Shown: positions 26,222-36,903, numbered from the stretch's first letter. The stretch: 64,000 bases of DNA from Actinomycetales bacterium (GCA_002919305.1 PKFB01000057.1:1-64000), one strand, 5' to 3'. Numbers and translations: made by a program. Notes: a model not told the origin generated them from the sequence alone.

Positions 26222-26689
26222 ATGCTGCGCACGTTATTGAAGTCAAAGATCCACCGGGCCACGGTGACCCAGGCGGATCTGCATTACGTAGGCTCAGTGA
26301 CCATTGACGCTGAGCTGATGGAGGCGGCGGATCTGCTGCCCGGTGAACAGGTGGCCATCGTGGATATCACCAACGGGGCGCGCCTGGAGACCTACGTGAT
26401 CCCCGGACCGGCTGGCAGCGGGGTGATCGGGATCAACGGCGCGGCGGCACACCTGATCCACCCCGGTGATCTGGTCATCCTGATGTCGTACGCGATGATG
26501 GACGACGAGGAGGCCCGCCGGCATCAGCCGCGGGTGGTGCACGTGGATAGCGGAAACCGAATCGTCGAGCTGGGGGATGACCCAGCGGCGGTCGTGGAGG
26601 GCATGGTGGACGGTCTCAAGCGTGGCGACCTGGTGATGGAGACGGCCGCAGCCGACGGCGTGGCCGTTCAGGAAGCCGGTCGGCGGTGA
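26222..26689 (+). CDS. panD: Aspartate 1-decarboxylase (pyruvoyl type)
   Basis: 155 residues starting [20 protein letters not shown]. PanD makes beta-alanine from aspartate for pantothenate and CoA synthesis. The self-cleavage site is Gly24-Ser25 in [13 protein letters not shown]; Ser25 becomes the pyruvoyl group. [12 protein letters not shown] and [12 protein letters not shown] complete the fold. It has a ~25-residue C-terminal extension, as other actinobacterial PanD proteins do. It lies 4 bases after panC and overlaps nadB by GTGA. Confidence 0.97.
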   Translation: MLRTLLKSKIHRATVTQADLHYVGSVTIDAELMEAADLLPGEQVAIVDITNGARLETYVIPGPAGSGVIGINGAAAHLIHPGDLVILMSYAMMDDEEARRHQPRVVHVDSGNRIVELGDDPAAVVEGMVDGLKRGDLVMETAAADGVAVQEAGRR

Positions 26690-28380
26690 GCGGGCCACAG
26701 ACACGGCCCCCCTCCCTCGTCCTCCCGCCTTTCTTACCGGTGTTGCCGACCCGGCTGACCGCTCCGGAGCCGGGTTGGGCGGAGACCACCGACGTGTGCG
26801 TCGTCGGCTCTGGGGTCGCCGGTCTCACCACTGCGCTATATCTGCGGGAGTCAGGGCTGCACGTCACGGTGGTGACCAAGGAGACCGTGAATGACGGCTC
26901 CACCCGGTGGGCGCAGGGAGGGATCGCCGCCGTTCTAGACCCATTAGACACCCCGGAGGCGCACGCCGCCGACACCATGGTGGCCGGGGTGGAGCTGTGT
27001 GACCCGGACGCGGTGGATGTCCTGGTGCGGGAGGGGCCGGCCCGGGTCCGGGAACTGATCCGCTTCGGCACCCGGTTTGATCGGCATCCCGACGGCTCGC
27101 TGATGCTGACCCGGGAAGGGGGCCATCGGGCTAACCGGATCGTGCATGCCGGTGGGGACGCTACTGGCTTGGAGGTGCAGCGGGCGCTGCGGGAGGCGGT
27201 CCGCAAGGATCCGTGGATCAGGCTGATCGAGCACGCCCTGGTGGTGGACCTGCTCCGTTCGGCCGACGGCGCCGTCTGCGGGGTGACGCTGCACGTGCTC
27301 GATGAGGGATCTCCGGATGGGGTCGGCGCGGTGCTCGCCCGGGCGGTCGTGCTCGCCACCGGCGGATTAGGGCAGATGTACGCGGTGACCACCAATCCGC
27401 CCGTATCCACCGGAGATGGCCTGGCTGCGGCGTTACGGGCGGGCGCGGTGGCCGCCGATGTGGAGTTCGTGCAGTTCCACCCGACGGCGTTATACCTGGG
27501 GGCCGACTCCACCAGCGGGCAGCAGCCTCTGGTTAGTGAGGCGTTACGCGGCGAAGGCGCGTGGTTGCTGGACGGGGACGGTAAACGCTTCATGCTCGAC
27601 CAGCACGAGTTAGCCGAGCTGGCGCCGCGTGACGTGGTGGCTAAGGCCATCACGCGGGTGATGATGAGCGAGGGGCGTAACCATGTCTGGTTAGACGCCC
27701 GGCACTTGGGCGCGGCCACGCTCCAGCAGCGGTTCCCGACGATCGTGGCGAGCTGCCGGGCGGCGGGTATTGATCCCGCCACGGATCTGATCCCGGTGGC
27801 GCCGGCCGCTCATTACGCCTCGGGAGGGGTGTGGACCGACCTGTACGGTCGTACCAGCGTGCCTGGGCTGTATGCCTGTGGCGAGGTGGCCTGCACCGGG
27901 GTGCACGGTGCTAACCGGCTGGCCTCCAATTCGCTGCTGGAAGGCTTGGTTTTCGCGCGTCGGATCGCCTCCGCGATCGCCGGTCACCTCCCACCGCAGG
28001 CGGACCCCGTCACCGACGACGACACGGTGGTCGGCCTGGTCGATGAGGGGGTACGCGAGCAGCTGCCGGCCGTGATGACCCACGGTGCCGGGGTGCTGCG
28101 CAGCGCCGTGTCGTTGGAGGACACGGGCGCTCGCCTGACCGAACTGGCCGGTGCCGCGGGGGTGCCTGGGACCGCCTCGTGGGAAGCGACCAACCTGTTG
28201 ACGGTGGCCAGTGTGACGGTGGCGGCGGCGTACGCGCGGACCGAGACCCGGGGTTCCCACTGGCGTGAGGATTACCCGGATACCGATCCCCAGTGGCGGG
28301 GGCACATCATCACCAGGCTCGGACCAGCGGGTGAGGTGACGGCCTCCTGGAGCCCGGTCCGTCAAGCGGGGGTGGACTGA
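26686..28380 (+). CDS. nadB: L-aspartate oxidase
   Basis: 564 residues from a GTG inside the panD stop. NadB oxidises aspartate to iminoaspartate for NAD synthesis using FAD. The nucleotide-binding loop [28 protein letters not shown], the substrate segment [35 protein letters not shown] and [20 protein letters not shown] are all present. Length is within the usual range. nadC follows with a one-base overlap. The quinolinate synthase gene nadA, often beside nadB, is not in this window. Confidence 0.96.
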   Translation: MSGPQTRPPSLVLPPFLPVLPTRLTAPEPGWAETTDVCVVGSGVAGLTTALYLRESGLHVTVVTKETVNDGSTRWAQGGIAAVLDPLDTPEAHAADTMVAGVELCDPDAVDVLVREGPARVRELIRFGTRFDRHPDGSLMLTREGGHRANRIVHAGGDATGLEVQRALREAVRKDPWIRLIEHALVVDLLRSADGAVCGVTLHVLDEGSPDGVGAVLARAVVLATGGLGQMYAVTTNPPVSTGDGLAAALRAGAVAADVEFVQFHPTALYLGADSTSGQQPLVSEALRGEGAWLLDGDGKRFMLDQHELAELAPRDVVAKAITRVMMSEGRNHVWLDARHLGAATLQQRFPTIVASCRAAGIDPATDLIPVAPAAHYASGGVWTDLYGRTSVPGLYACGEVACTGVHGANRLASNSLLEGLVFARRIASAIAGHLPPQADPVTDDDTVVGLVDEGVREQLPAVMTHGAGVLRSAVSLEDTGARLTELAGAAGVPGTASWEATNLLTVASVTVAAAYARTETRGSHWREDYPDTDPQWRGHIITRLGPAGEVTASWSPVRQAGVD

Positions 28381-29303
28381 TGAGGCACGGCACGGCTGAG
28401 AAGCTGCGGACCCTGGGGTTGGATCCGGCGGTGGTGGAGCGGATCGTGCGGGGGGCCTTGGAGGAGGATCTGGGCGGCCCCGACGGCGTCGACATCACCA
28501 GCGCAGCCACCATCCCCGCTGACCTGGCGGGTACCGCCGAGGTGGTGGCGCGTGCGGACGGTGTGGTCGCTGGGCTGCCTGTGGCCGCCGCCGTTTTTGA
28601 ACTGGTGGGTGACGACTTGGCTGCCCGCGGTGTCTCAGACGGCGCCGTCAGCGACGTTCAGTTCCGCAGTGAGGTCGCCGAGGGGGCACAGGTACGCCGG
28701 GGGCAGGTGCTGGCGAGTGTCACCGGTCCAGTTCGTGCCCTGTTGACCGCGGAGCGGACCGCACTGAATCTGTTGTGCCGAATGAGTGGAGTAGCCACCC
28801 ATACCCGTCGGTGGGTGGATGAGCTGACCGGGACCGGCGCACGGGTGCTCGATACCCGGAAAACCACCCCTGGGCTGCGGGCGTTGGAGAAATACGCGGT
28901 GCGGGCCGGCGGCGGCACCAATAAACGAATGGGCCTGTACGACGTCGCCATGATCAAGGACAACCACAAGATCGCGGCGGGTGGGGTCGCTGAGGCCTAC
29001 CGGCGGGTGCGGCGGGACTTTCCCGATGTGGAGATTCAGGTCGAGGTCACCTCGGTGGCCGAGGCCCGTGAGGCGGTGGCGGCCGGCGCCAGTTTCCTGT
29101 TATGCGACAACATGGAGCCCGATCAGTTGCGGGCCGTTGTTGAGGCGGTGGGGGACCAGGCTGAGCTGGAAGCCACCGGAGGGTTGACCTTGCAACGGGC
29201 TCGAGAGTACGCCTTAACCGGCGTGAACTACCTTTCCGTTGGCGGGCTCACCCACTCCTCGCCGATCCTGGACATTGCGCTCGATCTGCGTACCCGAAAG
29301 TGA
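28380..29303 (+). CDS. nadC: Nicotinate-nucleotide diphosphorylase (quinolinate phosphoribosyltransferase)
   Basis: 307 residues. NadC converts quinolinate and PRPP to nicotinate mononucleotide. The barrel motifs LNLLCRMSGVATHTRRWVD, DTRKTTPGLRALEKYAV, GGGTNKRMGLYDVAMIKDNH, IQVEVTSVAEAREAV and NYLSVGGLTHS are intact and include the PRPP-contacting Arg/Lys residues. It is tightly packed between nadB and coaX and read in the same direction, so likely one operon from the DUF2520 gene through coaX. Confidence 0.97.
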   Translation: MRHGTAEKLRTLGLDPAVVERIVRGALEEDLGGPDGVDITSAATIPADLAGTAEVVARADGVVAGLPVAAAVFELVGDDLAARGVSDGAVSDVQFRSEVAEGAQVRRGQVLASVTGPVRALLTAERTALNLLCRMSGVATHTRRWVDELTGTGARVLDTRKTTPGLRALEKYAVRAGGGTNKRMGLYDVAMIKDNHKIAAGGVAEAYRRVRRDFPDVEIQVEVTSVAEAREAVAAGASFLLCDNMEPDQLRAVVEAVGDQAELEATGGLTLQRAREYALTGVNYLSVGGLTHSSPILDIALDLRTRK

Positions 29304-29309
29304 TGGCGC

Positions 29310-30077
29310 ATGCTGCTGTGCATAGATGTTGGTAACACCAATACGGTACTGGCTACCTTCGATGGGGACCGAATCGTCCATTCCTGGCGAGTTAAGACCG
29401 ATGCCCGGGCCACCGCCGACGAGTTGGCGTTGACGTTCCGCGGATTGCTGGCCAGTGACGGTGTGGAGATCACCGGGATTGCGGCGTGCTCGACGGTGCC
29501 TGCGGTGCTGCGTGAGTTGCGCACCATGCTCAAACGTTATTACTCCCACGCAACCACAGTGTTGGTGGAACCTGGCATCCGTACCGGCGTCCAGTTGGCG
29601 ATCGATAATCCCAAAGAGGTCGGTAGCGACCGAGTAGTGGGGACGCTCGCTGCGTACACCCTCTACGGTGGGCCGTCCATCGTGGTTGACTTTGGAACCA
29701 CAACCAACATCGACGTGGTAAGTCGACGCGGTGAGTTTCTCGGTGGAGCGTTTGCTCCCGGCATCGAGATTTCTTTCGACGCGTTGGCGGCACGCGCCGC
29801 TCAGTTGCGGCGTGTAGAGCCGGCTCGTCCACGGTCGGTGATTGGAAAGAATACTGTCGAGTGCCTTCAATCCGGGATGTATTACGGGTTCGCCGGGCAG
29901 GTGGATGGACTTGTTCGTCGTATGAAGGCGGAGTTGGGTGAGGTACGCGCAGTTGTGGCTACAGGTGGGTTGGCTCCGTTGGTGATCGAGGAGTGTGAGA
30001 CCGTAACCCATCATGAGCCCAATCTCACTCTGATTGGACTGCGTCTAGTCTATGAGCGGAATCAGCCTCGCGGTTGA
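29310..30077 (+). CDS. coaX: Type III pantothenate kinase
   Basis: 255 residues. CoaX phosphorylates pantothenate, the first step to CoA, and is not inhibited by CoA as the CoaA type is. The ASKHA-fold markers are CIDVGNTNTVLATFDG, GSDRVVGTLAAYTLYGG, VVDFGTTTNIDVV, GGAFAPGIEIS and VATGGLAPLV. Start is 6 bases after nadC. It ends the pan/nad operon, with a terminator about 140 bases on. Confidence 0.95.
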   Translation: MLLCIDVGNTNTVLATFDGDRIVHSWRVKTDARATADELALTFRGLLASDGVEITGIAACSTVPAVLRELRTMLKRYYSHATTVLVEPGIRTGVQLAIDNPKEVGSDRVVGTLAAYTLYGGPSIVVDFGTTTNIDVVSRRGEFLGGAFAPGIEISFDALAARAAQLRRVEPARPRSVIGKNTVECLQSGMYYGFAGQVDGLVRRMKAELGEVRAVVATGGLAPLVIEECETVTHHEPNLTLIGLRLVYERNQPRG

Positions 30078-30717
30078 TCGTGGGCTCCTCGGTCTTTGAT
30101 CGAGACGCGTTTGAATGGTGACGATGAGTTGAGCATGCCGTGGGCTCGCCCGATTCGTCCCGCGCCACCTATCTTTTGTCGGTGGTGTTGCGGGTGTCCT
30201 GTCTGACCGGTTGACTTCTGAGCGGGTCCACGGCCGCTCAGTTTTGTCTGAACTGAATTTCGGTATCCACTAGCTAAACGCGCGACGGATCGGGTTGCGC
30301 GCCCTGCCAGCGGCCGGCCGGAGGTCGCATAGTACTGTTTTCCATCCGGTACGCCGAATGTGACAGAAGAGACGAGTCATCCGATGGTTCCGGTGTGAGG
30401 AGCGCCGTTGGTGTTCTACGGCCGGGCAAGCGGGCTGAGCGATCTCCTGTCGGTGGGGGTATGCGTTCCAGCGACCGGTTACGCGGATTGGCCAGATGTG
30501 GCGAGACGCCCCGGAAGTAGGAGCACATCGTCGGATCTAGATCGGATTGAGAACAGTCGTCGCGTATTCAGCCCGCAAGCCGTGGGCCGGAAACAGAGCG
30601 GCCCGCCTCGGACGGGAACCTATAGGCTGTGATCCCGGTCCTGTGATGTTCCCGAACGCCGGTGTCGACGTTCGGCGTGAATGTCCCGCATAGTTTCGAC
30701 TGTTAGAGAGCGCCGTT
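30078..30717. other. 640-base intergenic region before lysS
   Basis: It contains the terminator at 30218-30245. Beyond that, a plus-strand frame of 74 codons (30408-30632) and shorter frames exist, including a 41-codon frame from a GTG at about 30392, but none has a convincing start site or known motif. The stretch close to 30600-30700 holds promoter-like CCTATAGGCT and the lysS start. I see no RNA gene I can name. Confidence 0.3.
30218..30245 (+). terminator. Terminator after coaX
   Basis: CTGAGCGG at 30218-30225 pairs with CCGCTCAG at 30234-30241 over an 8-base loop and is followed by TTTTGT, a classic intrinsic terminator shape, about 140 bases after the coaX stop. Confidence 0.65.
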
Positions 30718-32247
30718 GTGACTGACCATCCTCACGCCCCAGCCGGCCCTATGCCGACTACCGCTGATTCTGAGGACGACCTTCCCGAGCAGATGCGAGT
30801 CCGGCGTGACAAGCGCGCTCGGATCCTGGCGGAGGGCCGTGAAGCTTATCCCGTAGGTGTGCCCCGCACCACGACGCTGCGTGCGGTCCGGGAACAGTAT
30901 CCGGATCTGCCAGCGGACACCGCTACCGGTGATCGAGTGGCGGTGACCGGCCGTGTCATCTTCATGCGGAACACCGGAAAACTCTGCTTCGCCACTTTGC
31001 GGGAGGGTGACGGCACCGAGTTGCAGGTGATGCTCTCCCTGGGACAGGTTGGCCAGGCCGCCTTGGAGGACTGGAAGAAACTCGTCGATATCGGTGATCT
31101 GATCTCCGTAGAAGGGGAGGTCATCACTAGTCGGCGGGGGGAGTTGTCGGTCTTCGCCGACCGGTGGGTCATGGCTGCTAAGGCGCTGCGTCCCCTACCG
31201 GTGGCGCACAAGCCAATGAACGAGGAGACCCGGGTACGGCAGCGCTATGTCGACCTCATTATGCGGCCGCAGGCTCGGGAGGTCGTCAGGAACCGCGCCA
31301 CCGTGGTTCGTACGCTACGCCGCTTCCTAGAAGAACGCGGCTATGTCGAAGTAGAGACACCGATGCTGCAACCACTGCATGGTGGTGCGGCGGCACGACC
31401 ATTCGTGACCCACAGCAATGCGTTGGATATCGATCTGTATCTGCGTATTGCACCCGAGCTGTATCTCAAGCGTTGTGTAGTTGGAGGAATCGAGAAGGTC
31501 TTCGAGATCAATCGGGTGTTCCGGAACGAGGGTGTTGACTCCTCACACTCACCTGAGTTCGCGATGCTAGAAGCCTATGAGGCGTACGCGGACTACAACG
31601 TCATGGCTAAGCTCACGCGCGAGCTTGTCCAAGAGGCAGCCATGGCGATCTTTGGTTCTCATGTAGTACGGCACTACGACGGTACTGAGTACGATCTGGG
31701 TGGAGAATGGCGTGAGATCACACTCTACGGTGCCGTCTCAGATGCGCTCGGTGAGGAAGTAACGCCAGACACTCCCTACGAGACTCTGAAGAGACACGCA
31801 GAGAAGCACGAAGTACCCGTTGATCCGGCTTGGGGTCCAGGAAAGCTGGTGGAGGAGCTATTCGAAGCTCTCGTTGCAGACCGGCTAGTGGCTCCTACGT
31901 TCGTTCGTGACTTCCCAGAAGAGACGACGCCGCTGACGCGTTCTCATAGAGAGGTACCGGGTCTGACGGAGAAATGGGACCTCTACGTCCAAGGAGTGGA
32001 ACTGGCTACTGCCTACTCTGAGCTGGTTGATCCTGTCATCCAGCGGGAACGTCTGGTAGCGCAGTCCTTGCGAGCGGCTCAAGGTGATCCGGAAGCCATG
32101 CAACTGGACGAAGACTTTCTCCGAGCAATCGAGTACGGCATGCCGCCTACTGGCGGTATGGGGATGGGAGTTGACCGCTTGCTCATGGTCCTAACAGGCC
32201 TAGGTATCAGGGAGACCATCCTTTTTCCCCTCGTGCGTCCGGAGTGA
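30718..32247 (+). CDS. lysS: Lysyl-tRNA synthetase (class II)
   Basis: 509 residues, GTG start. LysS charges tRNA-Lys. The N-terminal OB-fold (residues ~60-165, [20 protein letters not shown]) is followed by the catalytic core with motif 2 around [20 protein letters not shown] and motif 3 [20 protein letters not shown]. Length is normal. The first half is strongly GC-biased at third positions, while from ~31440 to the end A/T-ending codons become frequent, an odd shift inside one housekeeping gene. Confidence 0.97.
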   Translation: MTDHPHAPAGPMPTTADSEDDLPEQMRVRRDKRARILAEGREAYPVGVPRTTTLRAVREQYPDLPADTATGDRVAVTGRVIFMRNTGKLCFATLREGDGTELQVMLSLGQVGQAALEDWKKLVDIGDLISVEGEVITSRRGELSVFADRWVMAAKALRPLPVAHKPMNEETRVRQRYVDLIMRPQAREVVRNRATVVRTLRRFLEERGYVEVETPMLQPLHGGAAARPFVTHSNALDIDLYLRIAPELYLKRCVVGGIEKVFEINRVFRNEGVDSSHSPEFAMLEAYEAYADYNVMAKLTRELVQEAAMAIFGSHVVRHYDGTEYDLGGEWREITLYGAVSDALGEEVTPDTPYETLKRHAEKHEVPVDPAWGPGKLVEELFEALVADRLVAPTFVRDFPEETTPLTRSHREVPGLTEKWDLYVQGVELATAYSELVDPVIQRERLVAQSLRAAQGDPEAMQLDEDFLRAIEYGMPPTGGMGMGVDRLLMVLTGLGIRETILFPLVRPE

Positions 32248-32260
32248 CGGTCAGCTAATC

Positions 32261-32317
32261 GCCCGGTGGGTAGGGGTTGAGGAACCGCCGGCTACGTTCC
32301 CTCTGTACCCACCGGGC
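32261..32317 (+). terminator. Long-loop hairpin after lysS
   Basis: GCCCGGTGGGTA at 32261-32272 is the exact reverse complement of TACCCACCGGGC at 32306-32317, with 33 bases between. It lies 13 bases after the lysS stop and ends the transcript; the DNA up to the Lsr2 start then carries two TTGACT boxes (32340 and 32364) possibly used as -35 elements. Confidence 0.6.
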
Positions 32318-32456
32318 ACAAACCTGTCACGCTCATAACTTGACTCCCCCCTCCTACTCACTATTGACTCACTCTTGCGTTATCGTTCAGGTATTGCCCT
32401 GGGCGGGTTTGCAGACCTCACGCCCTTGCCATCCAAGCTATAGAAGGGGAATCGCA

Positions 32457-32810
32457 GTGGCCGAGAAGGTTATCCGCGTCCTCGTCGACGATCTCGACGG
32501 AGGCGAGGCGGACGAGACGGTGAAGTTCGGTCTCGATGGGATTAACTACGAGATCGACCTGTCGAAGGAGCACGCGGCTTCGCTCCGTGCGGCTCTCGCT
32601 TCATACATTGCTTCTGGCCGTCGGATTGGTAGGAGTACTACCTCTGGCCGGACGGGTACGTCATCACGTGGGCGCGGTCCTGCCACCACGGATAGGGAGC
32701 AAAACCGTGCGATCCGTGAATGGGCTAAGCGGAAGGGCTTGAAGATTTCCGAGCGCGGGCGAATCGCTCAGGAAATCGTGGAGCAGTACCACGCTGAGGC
32801 GGGACGCTGA
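32457..32810 (+). CDS. lsr2: Lsr2-family nucleoid-associated protein
   Basis: 117 residues from a GTG with GAAGGGG upstream. Lsr2 is an H-NS-like bridging protein that silences AT-rich and foreign DNA in actinobacteria. The N-terminal dimerisation domain (VIRVLVDDLDGGEADETVKF, then INYEIDLSKEHAASLRAAL) and the C-terminal DNA-binding domain (NRAIREWAKRKGLKISERGR, whose RGR acts as an AT-hook-like element) are both complete. It is monocistronic, closed by a strong hairpin. Confidence 0.96.
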   Translation: MAEKVIRVLVDDLDGGEADETVKFGLDGINYEIDLSKEHAASLRAALASYIASGRRIGRSTTSGRTGTSSRGRGPATTDREQNRAIREWAKRKGLKISERGRIAQEIVEQYHAEAGR

Positions 32811-32853
32811 CGTAGCGACTGAGGTCGATAGCGATCCATGCTGTGTCTTCCGG

Positions 32854-32881
32854 ACGCCACGTCTTGTCAAAGACGTGGCGT
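32854..32881 (+). terminator. Terminator after lsr2
   Basis: ACGCCACGTCTT at 32854-32865 pairs perfectly with AAGACGTGGCGT at 32870-32881 across a GTCA loop, 44 bases after the lsr2 stop. Confidence 0.65.
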
Positions 32882-33068
32882 ATGTCCTTCCGGCCCCGTA
32901 CCGGCGTAATGCTTATCGGACGCCGACTCGGCGCGGCGCCCGATCGGTACGGGTCTCGTAAGACCGTTGAAGTTGTCACCCCCCACAGATGGGTAACCGG
33001 AAGACATGGCCCCGCCGGACTGGGCCACCCGGCGGTCCAGGCACCCAGCCCGGGCCGCCGGGATGACT

Positions 33069-33086
33069 ATTTCGCTCTGGGCGTAC
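33069..33086 (+). promoter_or_regulatory. ClgR-like operator upstream of clpC
   Basis: ATTTCGCTCTGGGCGTAC fits the ClgR consensus WNNWCGCYNANRGCGWWS at all fixed positions but one (T for the central A). It lies about 170 bases upstream of the clpC ATG. ClgR activates clpC and clpP genes in other actinobacteria, so the site is biologically sensible, though it has been matched by eye only. Confidence 0.4.
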
Positions 33087-33254
33087 AAGCTCTCCCTGCT
33101 GGAACAAGGCACGTCGTGGGAGGGTTGCGACTCTACGAAGCCCAAGCGGCTAGCCGAAGTGTCCCCTCACCGGGATACAGTGAGGACACGAACACTAGGA
33201 GGATGGTGTTCGCGACCACACGGTGGCCGCCCGGCACGTGAGGAGCACGAAGGA

Positions 33255-35756
33255 ATGTTCGAGAGGTTCACCGACCGAGCGCGGCGGGTTGTCGTCCTGG
33301 CACAGGAAGAGGCCAGGATGCTCAACCACAACTACATCGGCACGGAACACATCCTGCTCGGGCTCATCCACGAGGGTGAGGGCGTTGCCGCCAAGGCGCT
33401 CGAGAGCCTCGGTATCTCCCTCGAAGGTGTCCGTCAGCAGGTCGAAGAGATCATCGGCCAGGGGCAACAGGCCCCCAGCGGTCATATTCCGTTCACCCCC
33501 CGAGCGAAGAAGGTCCTGGAGCTGTCGCTGCGTGAAGCGCTGCAGCTGGGCCACAACTACATCGGTACCGAACACATCCTGCTGGGCTTGATCCGGGAGG
33601 GTGAGGGCGTCGCCGCTCAGGTGCTGGTGAAGCTCGGCGCGGATCTCAACCGGGTCCGTCAGCAAGTCATCCAACTGCTCTCCGGTTACCAGGGCAAGGA
33701 ACCGGCCGCCGCGGGCGCTAGCGAGACGGCGCCATCCACCTCGCTGGTTCTGGATCAGTTCGGGCGGAACCTCACCCAGGCGGCCCGTGAGGGCAAGCTC
33801 GATCCCGTCATTGGTCGGGAGAAGGAAATCGAGCGGGTTATGCAGGTGCTCTCCCGGCGCACCAAGAACAACCCGGTCCTCATCGGTGAGCCCGGTGTCG
33901 GTAAGACCGCCGTCGTCGAGGGGTTGTCTCAGAAGATCGTCAAGGGCGAGGTGCCCGAGACGCTGAAGGACAAGCAGCTATACACCCTGGACCTTGGTGC
34001 TCTGGTCGCGGGCAGCCGCTACCGTGGTGACTTCGAAGAGCGCCTGAAGAAGGTGCTCAAGGAGATTCGTACTCGGGGCGACATCATCCTGTTCATCGAC
34101 GAGATCCACACGCTAGTCGGTGCGGGAGCCGCCGAGGGCGCCATCGACGCCGCGAGCATCCTCAAGCCGATGCTCGCTCGTGGTGAGCTGCAGACCATCG
34201 GCGCCACCACCCTGGACGAGTACCGCAAGCACCTGGAGAAGGACGCGGCGCTGGAGCGCCGGTTCCAGCCGATCCAGGTGGGTGAGCCGTCCCTGGCGCA
34301 CACCATCGAGATCCTCAAGGGTCTGCGGGACCGCTACGAGGCCCACCACCGGGTGAGCATCACCGACCGAGCGCTGGTGGCCGCTGCGACGCTGGCGGAC
34401 CGGTACATTTCCGACCGCTACCTGCCTGACAAGGCGATCGACCTGATCGACGAGGCCGGCGCTCGGATGCGGATCCGTCGGATGACCGCGCCGCCGGACC
34501 TGCGTGACTTCGACGAGAAGATCGCCCAGGTGCGGCGTGAGAAGGAAGCCGCGATCGACGCCCAGGACTTCGAGCGGGCCGCGCAGCTGCGTGACACCGA
34601 GAAGCAGCTGCTGGCCGCTAAGGCGCAGCGCGAGAAGGAGTGGAAGGCCGGCGACCTGGATGTGGTCAGCGAGGTCGACGACGAGCAGATCGCTGACGTG
34701 CTGGCCAACTGGACCGGTATCCCCGTCTACAAGCTGACCGAGGAGGAGACCTCCCGGCTGCTGCGGATGGAAGAGGAGCTCCACCGCCGTGTCGTCGGGC
34801 AGGAGGAAGCCGTCAAGGCCGTCTCCCAGGCGATCCGGCGTACCCGTGCTGGCCTGAAGGACCCGAAGCGGCCGAGTGGTTCGTTCATCTTCGCCGGCCC
34901 GTCCGGTGTGGGGAAGACCGAGCTGTCCAAGGCGCTGGCGGAGTTCCTGTTCGGCAGTGAGGACGCGCTCATCCAGCTGGACATGAGCGAGTTCCACGAC
35001 CGGTACACGGTGTCCCGCCTGGTCGGTGCGCCTCCCGGCTACGTCGGTTACGACGAGGGTGGCCAGCTCACCGAGAAGGTGCGTCGGCGGCCGTTCTCGG
35101 TGGTGCTCTTCGACGAGATCGAGAAGGCTCACCCGGATGTGTTCAACACCCTGCTGCAGATCTTGGAGGACGGGCGTCTCACCGACGGTCAGGGTCGCAT
35201 CGTGGACTTCAAGAACACGGTGATCATCCTGACCACCAACCTCGGGACCCGGGACATCGCCAAGGCGGTCTCGCTGGGCTTCTCCACCTCCACCAGCCCG
35301 GAGAACAACTACGAGCGGATGAAGCAGCGCGTCAACGACGAGCTCAAGCAGCACTTCCGCCCGGAGTTCCTCAACCGGATCGACGACACCATCGTCTTCC
35401 ACCAGCTCACTCAGGACGAGATCGTCAAGATCGTCGACCTGATGCTCGCCCGGATCGAGGAGCAGCTCCGCAACAAGGACATGGGCCTGGAGGTCACCGA
35501 GAAGGCCCGCCGCTTCCTGGCGATCAAGGGTTACGACCCGGTGCTGGGTGCTCGGCCGCTGCGTCGCACGATCCAGCGGGAGATCGAGGACAACCTGTCC
35601 GAGCGGATCCTGTTCAACGAGCTCACGCCGGGCCAGATCGTGCTGGTCGACCTGGAAGGCGAACTGGACGACATCGAGAACGCCCGGCTGGTGTTCCGGG
35701 GGGCCGACAAGCCGGCTATCGTCCCGGACGCCGTCCCGGCCAACCTCGACGAGTGA
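33255..35756 (+). CDS. clpC: ATP-dependent Clp protease ATPase subunit ClpC
   Basis: 833 residues from the ATG after GAGGAGCACGAAGG. ClpC unfolds substrates for ClpP. The double Clp-N repeat (residues ~1-145, each with [13 protein letters not shown]), first AAA+ domain with [13 protein letters not shown] and [14 protein letters not shown], a UVR-type middle region ([16 protein letters not shown]) and second AAA+ domain with [14 protein letters not shown] and [16 protein letters not shown] are complete, followed by the C-terminal [11 protein letters not shown] segment. It is a monocistronic gene closed by a strong terminator. The minus strand holds a very long antisense frame, an effect of GC-rich codons. 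Confidence 0.97.
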   Translation: MFERFTDRARRVVVLAQEEARMLNHNYIGTEHILLGLIHEGEGVAAKALESLGISLEGVRQQVEEIIGQGQQAPSGHIPFTPRAKKVLELSLREALQLGHNYIGTEHILLGLIREGEGVAAQVLVKLGADLNRVRQQVIQLLSGYQGKEPAAAGASETAPSTSLVLDQFGRNLTQAAREGKLDPVIGREKEIERVMQVLSRRTKNNPVLIGEPGVGKTAVVEGLSQKIVKGEVPETLKDKQLYTLDLGALVAGSRYRGDFEERLKKVLKEIRTRGDIILFIDEIHTLVGAGAAEGAIDAASILKPMLARGELQTIGATTLDEYRKHLEKDAALERRFQPIQVGEPSLAHTIEILKGLRDRYEAHHRVSITDRALVAAATLADRYISDRYLPDKAIDLIDEAGARMRIRRMTAPPDLRDFDEKIAQVRREKEAAIDAQDFERAAQLRDTEKQLLAAKAQREKEWKAGDLDVVSEVDDEQIADVLANWTGIPVYKLTEEETSRLLRMEEELHRRVVGQEEAVKAVSQAIRRTRAGLKDPKRPSGSFIFAGPSGVGKTELSKALAEFLFGSEDALIQLDMSEFHDRYTVSRLVGAPPGYVGYDEGGQLTEKVRRRPFSVVLFDEIEKAHPDVFNTLLQILEDGRLTDGQGRIVDFKNTVIILTTNLGTRDIAKAVSLGFSTSTSPENNYERMKQRVNDELKQHFRPEFLNRIDDTIVFHQLTQDEIVKIVDLMLARIEEQLRNKDMGLEVTEKARRFLAIKGYDPVLGARPLRRTIQREIEDNLSERILFNELTPGQIVLVDLEGELDDIENARLVFRGADKPAIVPDAVPANLDE

Positions 35757-35792
35757 GGATTTGGTAACAGGGCGTAGACCTAGGGTCTGAAT

Positions 35793-35832
35793 ATGGTGGT
35801 GCCGGAGGTCGTCAGGCCTCCGGCACCACCAT
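35793..35832 (+). terminator. Terminator after clpC
   Basis: ATGGTGGTGCCGGAGG at 35793-35808 pairs perfectly with CCTCCGGCACCACCAT at 35817-35832 over an 8-base loop. It is 37 bases after the clpC stop, in the gap before convergent mutY, so it may stop both transcripts. Confidence 0.75.
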
Positions 35833-35973
35833 GTATACGCCCAGGTATGCGCCGCTAACAGCGCATGATGCACCGTCGTCCATAGGAACCCCGATTAATC
35901 ACAATTCCCTGAATCACAGAATCTCAACGCCGCACATGAACCCCGCTGAACAATGCGAGCCGTTGAGAAACGC

Positions 35974-36903
35974 TTAATGGGGAAGGGCGTAGTGATCGTC
36001 GGGAAGGCGGACGGCGAGGCCGTCGGCGAGCAATCCCTCTAGCGCCCGATTGCGCTGCACGCTGTCCGGCCACACCGCATCCAATACCCGCCGTGGCACG
36101 GCGCCATCAGACGCGCGGAGCACCGCCAACAGCAGCCCGCGTACCTGTCGATCAGTACCGGCGTACTCCTGACGCCGACGGGTCGGCCCCGGAGCCGCCG
36201 GACGCCCCAGGGCGTACCAGGCACAGTCCTGCCGCACCGGGCAACCCTCACACCGTGGCGTGCGGGCCACACACACCAGCGCCCCTAGCTCCATCAGAGC
36301 CACCGATACGCGCGCCGCCACGGCCTGCTCCATCGGCAGCAGCGCCTCAACAGTCGTCAGGTCCGCGCTGGTGGTGGACGGCCCAGCGTCGGCCTTGCCG
36401 TGTACCACACGCGCCGCCACACGCCGCACGTTCGTGTCCACCACCGGGTGCCGCTGGCCGTACGCGAAGACCGCGACGGCGCGGGCCGTGTAGGTCCCCA
36501 CCCCGGGCAGCGCCAAGAGCGCCTCCAGGTCCTGCGGCACCTCGCCTCCATGCCGCTCGCAAACGGCCTGAGCGCACTCGTGCAGCCGTAACGCCCGCCG
36601 AGGGTACCCTAACCTCCCCCACATCCGAATCGCCTCGCCTGAGGGCTCCGAGGCCAGCGCGGCTGGGACCGGCCAACGACGCATCCACGCCTCCCAGACC
36701 GGCAGGACCCGGTTGACCGGAGTCTGCTGCAGCATTACCTCACTGACCAGTACGCCCCATCCGTCAACACCGGGGCGCCGCCAGGGAAGATCCCGGGCAT
36801 GGGCGGCGTACCAGCTGGTCAAGCGGGACACGAAACCAGCGTGATCGTCCACTCCAGGGGGCCTTACAGAAAGCCTCGAACGCGATGGGTGGGGTGTGGA
36901 CAC
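35974..36903 (-). CDS. mutY: A/G-specific adenine DNA glycosylase
   Basis: 309 residues. MutY removes adenine opposite 8-oxoguanine. The catalytic Glu is in VSEVMLQQTPVNRVLP, the helix-hairpin-helix is ALPGVGTYTARAVAVFAYG and the GPD Asp is in HPVVDTNVRRV. Iron-sulfur ligands follow the family pattern C-X6-C-X2-C-X5-C in CVARTPRCEGCPVRQDC. The C-terminal recognition domain is shorter than in E. coli, as is common in actinobacteria. It is divergent from the ACT-domain gene. Confidence 0.95.
   Translation of the reverse strand: MSTPHPSRSRLSVRPPGVDDHAGFVSRLTSWYAAHARDLPWRRPGVDGWGVLVSEVMLQQTPVNRVLPVWEAWMRRWPVPAALASEPSGEAIRMWGRLGYPRRALRLHECAQAVCERHGGEVPQDLEALLALPGVGTYTARAVAVFAYGQRHPVVDTNVRRVAARVVHGKADAGPSTTSADLTTVEALLPMEQAVAARVSVALMELGALVCVARTPRCEGCPVRQDCAWYALGRPAAPGPTRRRQEYAGTDRQVRGLLLAVLRASDGAVPRRVLDAVWPDSVQRNRALEGLLADGLAVRLPDDHYALPH

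Larger units (their letters stand above)
32811..33254. promoter_or_regulatory. Intergenic region between lsr2 and clpC (terminator and clpC promoter)
   Basis: 444 bases. It begins with the lsr2 terminator (32854-32881) and later holds a ClgR-like box (33069-33086). An in-frame extension of clpC runs upstream of its ATG, but no family member has such an N-terminus, so I leave it out. No other gene is evident. Confidence 0.45.

Noticed and set aside
30408-30632. 74-codon plus-strand frame before lysS
   Set aside because: No known motif, no good start; nothing to set it apart from chance.
34113-35873. Very long minus-strand frame (586 codons) opposite clpC
   Set aside because: It is antisense to a fully conserved ClpC gene and arises from its GC-rich codons; no motif or start supports it.
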